A DNA stretch of 33,013 bases, from contig JACQVX010000002.1 of the NCBI GenBank assembly GCA_016209495.1, positions 1 through 33,013 on the forward strand. Direction: 5' to 3'. A program made the position numbers and the translations under genes. The notes beneath the pieces are model-generated. The model saw nothing but the letters and a program-made list of their open reading frames with translations, was not told the origin of the DNA and made no database searches. This stretch comes from Planctomycetota bacterium. GTDB taxonomy: Bacteria > Planctomycetota > JACQVX01. Shown one piece after another: positions 1 to 6,099 of the stretch; the stretch's first letter is position 1; each line of letters opens with the position of its first letter.

Positions 1-12
1 ATCAGAGCCCCT

Positions 13-64
13 CCCCCCCGCCGAGGGGGGGACATCGGGGGGGAACCGTCTTCGGTGCCCCCCC
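13..64 (-). terminator. Twin G/C-tract hairpins after the small secreted protein gene
   Basis: Two stem-loops follow the stop codon at 70 on the minus strand. The first (64-37) has a 7-bp G/C stem, a single mismatch, then four more pairs (ACCG/CGGT) around a 4-nt loop. The second (31-13) has a 7-bp G/C stem with a 5-nt loop. Neither is followed by a T-run, so an intrinsic terminator is plausible but not canonical. They sit where the long minus-strand series should end. On the plus strand 25-43 also reads as two G7 runs split by ACATC, which fits a G-quadruplex pattern. Confidence 0.5.
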
Positions 65-69
65 GAGAA

Positions 70-540
70 TCAACCGTCATACACCTCCGGCTCGAGGTAG
101 ACCTTGACCGGATTGCGCTTGATCACCGGCTTCTCCGCCGGGGCGGCCGGTTCCTCGCCCCCGCCCCCCCCCGTGTCCTCGGGAGCGACCTCGGGCGTAG
201 GCGTGGGGGTAGGCGTGGCCTCTGGCGTGGCCTCGGGCGTGGGCGTGGGGGTAGGCGTAGGCGCCCCCCCGTGCTGCGGGCATGCACCGTTGCGGCAGCA
301 GGTGAGCCCCTGCAACGCGTTGTTGAGGGCGTCGCTCACGTTGTCCCAGAAACTCTTGCCGCTGGTGGACCCCTCGTCGATGGGCGCGCAGTAGGGCGGC
401 GGCGGGGCCGAGAAGGTGGGATTGCAATTGATCGGCTGGGACTGGGCCCGGGCCGAGCCGGTACAGGCCAGCGAGAAGATGAAGCCGACGGCCAGAACCC
501 GGGCGTGGCCATACCATCTACGATAGAAACTGATTCCCAT
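70..540 (-). CDS. Small secreted Cys- and Pro/Thr-rich protein, unknown function
   Basis: This is a 156-residue protein I do not recognise. An N-terminal signal peptide (residues about 1-32, ending near ARA) is followed by a cysteine-bearing segment with an NCNP motif, a Cys near residue 51 and a CC pair near 81-82. A Pro/Thr/Glu repeat of PTPTPT and EATPEATP type (about 94-122) comes next, then a Gly/Glu-rich stretch and a basic-acidic tail. This is the architecture of an exported protein with a flexible linker. The ATG start is supported by a strong ribosome-binding site (GGAGGAGAGGG) directly upstream. It is the last gene before the twin hairpins. The 196 bp between it and the next gene (541-736) show no recognisable gene and no convincing promoter. 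That the protein is secreted is likely; its role is unknown. Confidence 0.75.
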   Translation of the reverse strand: MGISFYRRWYGHARVLAVGFIFSLACTGSARAQSQPINCNPTFSAPPPPYCAPIDEGSTSGKSFWDNVSDALNNALQGLTCCRNGACPQHGGAPTPTPTPTPEATPEATPTPTPTPEVAPEDTGGGGGEEPAAPAEKPVIKRNPVKVYLEPEVYDG

Positions 541-736
541 CCCTCTCCTCCCTCACGCCTGGACTGGCGGTCCGAACCCCTTCACCTAACAGCCATCATG
601 CCACGCGCCACCGAAACCCCACCCAGCACGACACAACCACGGCGCAGCCTGTTGCGCCAAGGACGATGCCGCGCGCACGCCCACCGGGGTGTAGCCATCC
701 GGACACGCCGTCCTCGGACGGACACGCCTGGGCCGC

Positions 737-2167
737 CTACCGCCCCAGGGGGCAGCCCTCACCCCAGGAGAGGTGCCGGCCAAGGCTGTCCAGGGTCTCG
801 CCCAGGGACCCGGTCCAGCGGGCAACCGGGGCCTCCCGGCGCAACACCACCCCCTCGCGAAGGCAGGGGCAGAGCAGCAACTCCTCCCGGACCCGCCGCG
901 TCTCGGGGGGGGCGCCCATCTCGACCGTGGCGGCGTAGCGAGTCGGGGGCTCCTCCCCACCACCCGTGGGCCGGAGCGACTCCACCACCCGCGCCGCCCG
1001 GGCCTTCCAGTCCCGCGCCACGCGGGCCGCCAGCCAGGCCTCGGCTCCCGCCTCGTCGAAAGGGGCCGCCAGCCACACCAGCTCCAGGTAGACCCGCACA
1101 CCCGATTCCGGCTTCTCGCCTGGGGGGACCAGGGCAGCGACCACGGGGAACCACTCGGGCATGTAGAGGTACGTCCAGGCGGGCCCGGGGCGCTCCAGGA
1201 CGAAGGGCGGAAGGGGAGAGCGGTAGTGAAGGGCGGCCGGGGGCCAGCCCTCCACCTCCTCCGGCGCGACATCGGACAGCCCCTCGGCCTCGCGGAAGGT
1301 CTCCAGGGCGCTTGTGAGCTGCGCCAGCAGGCCCTCCACCCGCACCCGGGCGGAGGCGTCGTCCACGAAGCCGGTCGCCGGGTCGAAGGGGGAGAGGGGC
1401 AGCGCCAGGAGGGCATGGAGGTCCCGACGTTGCGCCGCCTCCCAGAGGTCCAGGGCATGGAAGAGGTTCTCCACCTCCTCCTCCGCCTCGGGGAGGGGAG
1501 AGAGAAAGACCTCGCCGGCCCCGACGGAGTAGCGATCATACGCCGGGTCCAGGACCGCCTCATGGAACCCGTCCTGGTAGGCCTCCCAGGCGTCGCGCAG
1601 GGCCTCCCGCTCGGCCAGGGTCTCCTCCGCCAGGGCGCGCCCCCCGCCCAGGACGGCGCGGGCATAGCCCAGGGCCACCGCCGCCTGGTGCCGGTGGACG
1701 AGGTGGCCCTCCACCAGGGCCCACCGGGCGAGGGCCAGCCGGCGGTGCACCGCCTCCAGGATGGCCTGCCGCTCGGCAGGGTCGCCCAGGGGGAAGGACT
1801 CCTCCAGCGGGGCGGCGCCGGAGAGCGAGCGAGCCAGCTCCGGCGGCTGGTCCTCGGGCCGTGCCTCGATGCGCAGCCGGTACTCGCCGTGGACCACGCG
1901 ACCGCGCACCGGCGCCACGCGCACCTCGAATCGCCCGTCCTTCACCGCGGCCCTGGCCCAGGGACCCATGCGCCCCTGGAACCAGAGCCCCGCCACCACG
2001 ACCGTGCCCTCGGGGAGCGAGGCGCGGCCGCTGGCCCGGATCGCCTCCTCCTCCGCTCGCCGGTCGGCGATGGCCACGTCCCGGAATGGGGATGCCTGGG
2101 CGTAGGCGCCCCACCAGGGCACCCACGCCACTACCAGCGCCAGGCCGGCGAGCCGGACCGGGCTCAA
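737..2167 (-). CDS. Secreted protein sharing a domain with the kinase partner protein
   Basis: A 476-residue protein with a signal peptide (about 1-24, ending near AYAQA). Residues about 52-115 form a beta-rich module with PEGT, WFQG, FEVRVAP and VHGEYRL motifs, followed by a helical region to about 260. The same order of motifs (PDGT, VFQG, FEVGFGP, VQHGAYT) and a matching helical segment occur in the one-TM protein at 11366-13021, so the two share a module of about 190 residues. The remaining C-terminal half is not recognised; it contains a CPCL pair near residue 439. The TTG start overlaps the TGA stop of the pseudopilin gene (TTGA), implying translational coupling, with a GGAG a few bases upstream. 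Function is unknown; a periplasmic or surface role near the kinase system is inference. Confidence 0.75.
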   Translation of the reverse strand: MSPVRLAGLALVVAWVPWWGAYAQASPFRDVAIADRRAEEEAIRASGRASLPEGTVVVAGLWFQGRMGPWARAAVKDGRFEVRVAPVRGRVVHGEYRLRIEARPEDQPPELARSLSGAAPLEESFPLGDPAERQAILEAVHRRLALARWALVEGHLVHRHQAAVALGYARAVLGGGRALAEETLAEREALRDAWEAYQDGFHEAVLDPAYDRYSVGAGEVFLSPLPEAEEEVENLFHALDLWEAAQRRDLHALLALPLSPFDPATGFVDDASARVRVEGLLAQLTSALETFREAEGLSDVAPEEVEGWPPAALHYRSPLPPFVLERPGPAWTYLYMPEWFPVVAALVPPGEKPESGVRVYLELVWLAAPFDEAGAEAWLAARVARDWKARAARVVESLRPTGGGEEPPTRYAATVEMGAPPETRRVREELLLCPCLREGVVLRREAPVARWTGSLGETLDSLGRHLSWGEGCPLGR

Positions 2168-4932
2168 AACCCGGACTCCGCGCCGGGCGCCGTGGTCGCG
2201 ACCGCGACCGCCCGGATGAAGATCGGGCTACGGATCATCCTCAGGGTGGGCTCGGGGCGGGTCACACGGAAACGGTACTCCAGGGTTCGGACCGGCCCGG
2301 AGGGTCCCCACAGCGGCAGCTCCAGGGAATAGCCCCCCAGGCGGAAGCCCTCGGCCACGGAGGTGACCGTCCCCGCCTCGGGGCCGAGGACTACCCACTG
2401 CCCGTCGGACGGCCTGCGCACGGATAGCTCGATGACCAGCTCCTTCCGGAGCTGCTCGCGCAGGGCCTCCGGGGAGAGGCTCGGGTCCACCTCGCGGCGG
2501 TCCCACCAGCGGGGGACCTCCACGTCGTAGGTGAGCCCCAGGACCCGCAGGGCCCCGTCCGGGAGCGCCATGCTTCCCTCGTAGACCGCCGGCGAGGCCT
2601 CGCTCACCTGGAAGCGGGAGTAGGGGACGTACCCCGCGGGGGAGCTGCTCGGCGCATCCCAGACGCGCAGCTCGTCGATGCTCGCGTTGGCGAAGCGCTC
2701 CTTGGTCCCGGAGCCGAAGGCCCCCAGGTCGTAGATGTCGGTGGAGGAAGGGTTGTAGTAGCGATAGCCCCCCACCCAGAGGCGCGGCCGGCTCTCGTAG
2801 GTGCGCAGGCGAAAGGCCTTCTGGATGACCTCGACGATGAAGTCCAGGTAGAGGACGTCCCCGGAGGGATAGGGACCCTGCCAACCCCGGGGCACCTCGA
2901 TACGGGTGGGGATGGTGTTATAGAGCGCAGCGCGGCGGCCGTCCACGTAGAGGAACTGCTCCACGCCGGCCCACCAGATGTGCTCCACGTAGTGCCACTC
3001 GCCGGGCCGCCAGGAGCCTATGCCCATGACCGTCTCCGAGTAGCAGTAGGGGAAGCGGGAGAGGACGTACTTCTTGCTCGGGACCCCATAGTAGACGCGG
3101 GTGCTCTTGAGGGTAGGCCCGTAGCGCTCCAGCCTCCACATCACCCCGCCCCCGTCCTGGTCCGGGTCCGGCACCACGGTGTAGAGCAGGCACTCGTCGC
3201 TCCCCGCCTCCGGGGGCAGGTGCAACCTCACCCACATCCCGGCGCGGCCCGACTCCAGGGGGACGTTGGCCTGGGTGTCGTAGAAGAGGTCCTTCATGGC
3301 CCCTGGCTCCCGCCAGGAGTGGACCCCGTCCGGGGCGAGCTGCCCTCCAAGACAGAGGGGGGAGCGGGGCTCCTTGGCGGGGGTGGCCGTCGCGGAGCCC
3401 TTGGCCAAGGCGGCGTCCAGGCCGGCGTTGAAGGGGGAGAAGAAGCTCTCCCCCGGCCAGCTCGCGGGGCCCATCTCGCTGGAGAGGGACACGAAGCCAT
3501 CGCAGTCGGAGGCCCCGGCCACGCCCCTCGCGGTCACCGACTCGGGCCCCGTCTGCACTCCCCGGTAGAGGGGCGCGCCTGCCGGGTCGCGGCCGACCTG
3601 CTCGAAGTCGCGCTGGGTGGCGTGGAGCGTGGTGCGGACCACCCGGATCACCCGGTGCGCGGTGGCCTCTGCGGCCAGGTCCCCGGAGACCGTGTGGACC
3701 CGTGCCAGGCACTCCACCTCGAAGGCACCCCCGGTCTGGAGCGTGAGCTCGGTGGTGGCCGTGAGCGGGTCCAGGCGCAGCTTGCCCACGGTGCGCGCCA
3801 GGCCCAGGGGCAGCTCGCTCCAGAGGGGACGGAGGCGGGGGTCGGCCGAGGCCAGGACCAGGTCCACCGTCCGCTCGGCCGACGGGTCCGACCCGAGGAC
3901 CGACTCGAGGAAGGTCCTGAAATCCTGCCAGGAGGTGAAGGCCCCGACCTGGAGCCGCCGTTCGTGGATCCGGCGCGCCAGGTCCAGGGCCGTGGCATAG
4001 GCCATGGGCCCCACGGACTCCTCGTCCAGCCGCACCGTGGGCTCCCCCAGGACCACCTGGGGCTGGTTGCGCCAGGTCCAGGCGCTCCCCTGCAAGCCGG
4101 CCAGGCAGGCCACGAGGACCGGGACGCTGGCGGTGTTGAGGTTCACCGGCGAGCGAGGCAGGCGCTCCGGCTCGCAGGGGCCGAGGGGCGGGCCCCCGGG
4201 CAGGGGCGCCACCATGGAGTGGTCCACCTCCCCGTGGACCGTGACGAAGTCCGCCAGGTTCCGGTAGTCGCGGACCTCCCCGGCGGTCCACGGACCGGCC
4301 CCCTGCCGCAGCGCGAGGGCGAGTCCGGCCTTGGCGCGGAAGCGCCCGCCGTAGAGCCGCGTCCGGGCCTCCACGACGAGCCGCCCCCGCCCCGGGGGGA
4401 CCGGATTGGGGAGCCCGTACTCGTCGGCGATGGCCCTCCCCAGGGCCTCCAGCATCTCCGGGAAGGCCGGCTGGGTCCCGTTCAGGTCGAGCTGCCCCTG
4501 GCAGTCCTGGACCTTCAGGGTGAAGCGAGGCCGCCCGGCGCCCTCGATCCAGCCCGAGACCGGACCGCCCGCGAGCCCTGGCGCCGGGGGGAGTACCCGC
4601 TCGAACGAGGGGTGGAGGGCCCCGTCCAGGGGCGTCCCGCACCCGGGCCGGAGGCCGTCATCCGAGCGGAAGCACCACGTGTCGCGGACCCCCAGGAAGG
4701 CGTCCCGGCTCAGGGCATGGGCCAGGCCGCCGCGGGCCGCCTCCAGGCCCGCCTGGACCGCGAGGCGCGCGCGGACCCCGCTCAGGTAGCTTTCCGCCGC
4801 CATGCGCTCCACGCGGACCAGAATGGAGAGGGTGGCCCCCACCAGGGCCAGGAGGGACAGCATCCCCAGGGCGAAGAGGAGGACGGTCCCGCGGTCCCCT
4901 TCCCACGCCGCGGCTCGAGCGCCATGGCCCAC
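2164..4932 (-). CDS. GspK/PilX-like minor pseudopilin with LamG-like domain
   Basis: With a GTG start at 4932 this is 922 residues. Residues about 15-41 look like a type II secretion/pilus minor pseudopilin N-terminus: a short charged leader ending DRGT, then a hydrophobic helix. A GspK-like body follows, with DCQGQLDLNGT and the helix-hairpin-helix type motif SPVNLNTASVPVL near 261. Residues about 550-760 resemble a LamG/concanavalin-like jelly roll (MWVRLHLP, EQFLYVDGRRA, IDELRVWDAP). A beta-rich tail follows. Typical GspK proteins are about 300 residues, so this is a large extension. The frame stays open upstream to 5058, but that stretch overlaps the duplicated NHL-blade remnant. GTG at 4932, one base after the remnant's TAG, is the likely start, although no strong ribosome-binding site is seen. 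No other secretion genes are adjacent. Role in a pseudopilus or surface adhesion is inferred. Confidence 0.75.
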   Translation of the reverse strand: MGHGARAAAWEGDRGTVLLFALGMLSLLALVGATLSILVRVERMAAESYLSGVRARLAVQAGLEAARGGLAHALSRDAFLGVRDTWCFRSDDGLRPGCGTPLDGALHPSFERVLPPAPGLAGGPVSGWIEGAGRPRFTLKVQDCQGQLDLNGTQPAFPEMLEALGRAIADEYGLPNPVPPGRGRLVVEARTRLYGGRFRAKAGLALALRQGAGPWTAGEVRDYRNLADFVTVHGEVDHSMVAPLPGGPPLGPCEPERLPRSPVNLNTASVPVLVACLAGLQGSAWTWRNQPQVVLGEPTVRLDEESVGPMAYATALDLARRIHERRLQVGAFTSWQDFRTFLESVLGSDPSAERTVDLVLASADPRLRPLWSELPLGLARTVGKLRLDPLTATTELTLQTGGAFEVECLARVHTVSGDLAAEATAHRVIRVVRTTLHATQRDFEQVGRDPAGAPLYRGVQTGPESVTARGVAGASDCDGFVSLSSEMGPASWPGESFFSPFNAGLDAALAKGSATATPAKEPRSPLCLGGQLAPDGVHSWREPGAMKDLFYDTQANVPLESGRAGMWVRLHLPPEAGSDECLLYTVVPDPDQDGGGVMWRLERYGPTLKSTRVYYGVPSKKYVLSRFPYCYSETVMGIGSWRPGEWHYVEHIWWAGVEQFLYVDGRRAALYNTIPTRIEVPRGWQGPYPSGDVLYLDFIVEVIQKAFRLRTYESRPRLWVGGYRYYNPSSTDIYDLGAFGSGTKERFANASIDELRVWDAPSSSPAGYVPYSRFQVSEASPAVYEGSMALPDGALRVLGLTYDVEVPRWWDRREVDPSLSPEALREQLRKELVIELSVRRPSDGQWVVLGPEAGTVTSVAEGFRLGGYSLELPLWGPSGPVRTLEYRFRVTRPEPTLRMIRSPIFIRAVAVATTAPGAESGF

Positions 4933-5064
4933 GCTAGTGCGCGAACCTGCGGACACGGTGACTCGGCATGTCCGCCACGTGGAGGCGGCCCTCGTCGTCC
5001 CTGGCCAGGCCCGCGACCCCATCGAGGAAGGCTTCCATGGGCCGGCGGCCGTCCCCATTGTAAC
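4885..5064. repeat. 180-bp direct repeat, left copy
   Basis: This segment aligns without gaps to 5920-6099 at an offset of 1035 bp. By hand I count 19 mismatches in 180 positions (about 89% identity). It contains the last NHL-blade codons, the TAG stop and the first codons of the pseudopilin gene. Outside both ends the sequences diverge. In this copy the pseudopilin start codon GTG is intact; in the other copy it is GTA. Confidence 0.9.
4934..5064 (-). pseudogene. Duplicated last NHL blade of the dual-kinase receptor
   Basis: In its own frame this encodes about 43 residues including GVAGLARDDEGRLHVADM and ending HRVRRFAH plus TAG. They match the C-terminus of the dual-kinase/NHL protein at 5969 (same positions, with M/L, D/N and S/N type changes). 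It lacks any start codon or kinase portion, so it is a remnant left by duplication rather than a gene. Its upstream edge (5064) is an abrupt junction to a short His-tail sequence that also occurs at 5719. It lies immediately before the pseudopilin GTG start, so it may still serve as that gene's leader. Confidence 0.85.
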
Positions 5065-5370
5065 GCATGGATGGACGTGTTCGTCACTCGTCGTCGCGTC
5101 TCCTCGCCATCGGCCTTCTCGCTCGGCCTCGGTGTCTCACGCGACTCCTTGCCGCCTGAGCAGCGGGCCCCCGGGCGCCAGGGGGCAGTACGCCGCTACA
5201 CTGCCCCCCGTTGTCCTCGGAGTCCCCCGTGACCCGCTTCCGAGCGCCGCACGCGGCCCCACGAGGGTCGTTCCCGGAAACTGGGTCGTGGAACCACCGC
5301 ATCGGGCCACCCAGGCGACCGGAGGCCACGGGGAGGGAGGGGCAAGAACCGCGCTGGAATGCCCCATGCC
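5065..5370. other. Unassigned gap with one inverted repeat
   Basis: No gene is recognised here. Frames on both strands lack start signals and family motifs. The one clear structure is a perfect 9-bp inverted repeat, GGGGGCAGT at 5181-5189 and ACTGCCCCC at 5200-5208, with a 10-nt loop. It lies downstream of the truncated universal stress protein on the minus strand and could be its old terminator, though no T-run follows. The stretch looks like decayed sequence within the duplicated-repeat scar. Confidence 0.5.
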
Positions 5371-5466
5371 CTCGGCACCGTACCGCCTGGCGACGTCGAG
5401 CGCGATCGTGGGGGCTGACCACGAGCCTTCCGAACCGTCGAGCGCCACCAGGATCTTCTGGAACAT
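5371..5466 (-). pseudogene. Truncated universal stress protein (UspA family), N-terminus only
   Basis: ATG at 5466 opens a frame beginning MFQKILVALDGSEGS and continuing ALDVARRYGAE, the classic first strand, ATP-binding-type loop and first helix of a UspA-family protein. After about 32 residues the similarity stops and the frame runs into unrelated sequence; full-length members are about 140-160 residues. The start has a GGAAGG site. It lies 8 bp after the stop of an antiporter C-terminus, a common antiporter-Usp operon arrangement. It is therefore the broken second gene of a lost two-gene operon. It could also be called a short expressed fragment, but nothing suggests function. Confidence 0.85.
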
Positions 5467-5474
5467 GGCCTTCC

Positions 5475-5699
5475 TCACTCCCGACCGTCCCTCTGGCCCA
5501 CCGCCCTCTGGTGGATGGTGTCCTTCCTCCCATCGCCGCCATGGAGATCCACGGGCATGCTGGCCGCGAGCGCACGGTTCTCGAGCTCCACCAGCAAGGG
5601 AGACGGCGAGAACCACTTCAGCGCGATGAACGTGGGGAGCATCGCGGAGATGACCACCGCCGCGACGAGACACGAGAACTGCGCCTGGGTGATGATCCC
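5475..5699 (-). pseudogene. C-terminal remnant of a Na+/H+ antiporter (CPA2 type)
   Basis: The minus-strand frame reads GIITQAQFS then VAAVVISAMLPTFIALKWF, the last transmembrane helix and preceding loop of monovalent cation:proton antiporters of the CPA2 (KefB-like) family. A soluble tail of about 40 residues and a TGA at 5475 follow. Only about 74 of the usual 400 or more residues remain. Upstream, still in frame, there is a stop at 5724 and then a His-rich simple-repeat tract, so the membrane domain is missing. The fragment directly precedes a truncated universal stress protein. Both probably arrived or decayed as one unit. Family assignment is confident for the helix motif; the exact subfamily is uncertain. 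Confidence 0.8.
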
Positions 5700-5718
5700 A
5701 GGAGACGGCCCCGATAAT

Positions 5719-5743
5719 GTAACTCATGGATGGGCGTGTTCGT
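5719..5743. repeat. Short repeat matching the junction at 5060-5084
   Basis: A 25-bp segment (GTAAC, one variable base, CATGGATGG, one variable base, CGTGTTCGT) is found here and at 5060-5084 with two mismatches. At 5060 it is fused to the duplicated NHL blade; here it joins the antiporter remnant to the His-rich repeat. On the minus strand both copies encode the end of a His-rich tail (EHAHP or EHVHP). Confidence 0.8.
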
Positions 5744-5799
5744 GGTCGTGGTCGTGGGCGCGGTCGTGGGCGTGGTCGAAGGCGTGGGCGTGGGCGTGA
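5737..5799. repeat. GTGGGC/GTGGTC hexanucleotide tract encoding a His-rich tail
   Basis: The plus strand is an imperfect run of GTGGGC and GTGGTC units. On the minus strand it reads as alternating His-Ala and His-Asp, with ten histidines in 24 residues, ending HAHP and TGA at 5724. His-rich tails of this sort occur in metal transporters and chaperones, but no such gene body is recognisable upstream (5800-5915). Either a remnant tail or a chance product of the simple repeat is possible. Confidence 0.6.
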
Positions 5800-5919
5800 G
5801 GGGGCCAGGGCTGCAGGCGACCGGGCCTCGTTCTCAAGCGGGTCTTCGCCCTGGCCTTCCACCCCTCGCCCCCCGGGGCCCCGGGAGACCGTGGGCCCGT
5901 TCGCTTGCAAGGCACACCC

Positions 5920-6099
5920 GGTCCCGCGGTCCCCTTCCCAGGCTGCGGCTCACGCGCGACGGCCTACGCTAGTGCGCGAACCTGCGGACGCGATGATTCA
6001 GCATGTCCGCCACGTAGAGGTTGCCCTCGTCGTCCCTGGCCAGGCCCGCGACCCCGTTGAGGAAGGCGTCCAGGGGCCGGCGGCCGTCCCCGTTGTAAC
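5920..6099. repeat. 180-bp direct repeat, right copy
   Basis: This is the partner of 4885-5064. It holds the authentic last NHL blade of the dual-kinase gene (5969-6099) and, at 5920-5968, a dead copy of the pseudopilin gene start. There GTG has become GTA, an in-frame TGA has appeared, and similarity ends after the DRGT codons. This suggests the pseudopilin gene originally followed the kinase gene directly. Confidence 0.9.

Noticed and set aside
191-265. Repeat array resembling CRISPR or a VNTR in the small secreted gene
   Set aside because: The short GTGGGC-type units simply encode the Pro/Thr/Glu linker. There are no spacers.
541-736. Possible small gene or sigma-54 promoter between the two secreted protein genes
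   Set aside because: The short frames lack ribosome-binding sites or motifs, and the GG/GC spacing does not fit sigma-54.
4933-5058. Upstream ATG (5058) as start of the pseudopilin gene
   Set aside because: The extra residues are an out-of-frame reading of the duplicated NHL blade and lack pseudopilin features. GTG 4932 gives a normal short leader before the hydrophobic helix.
4885-6099. Insertion sequence flanked by target-site duplication
   Set aside because: The flanking repeats are 180 bp and contain parts of host genes. There is no transposase and no terminal inverted repeat, so segmental duplication or recombination fits better.
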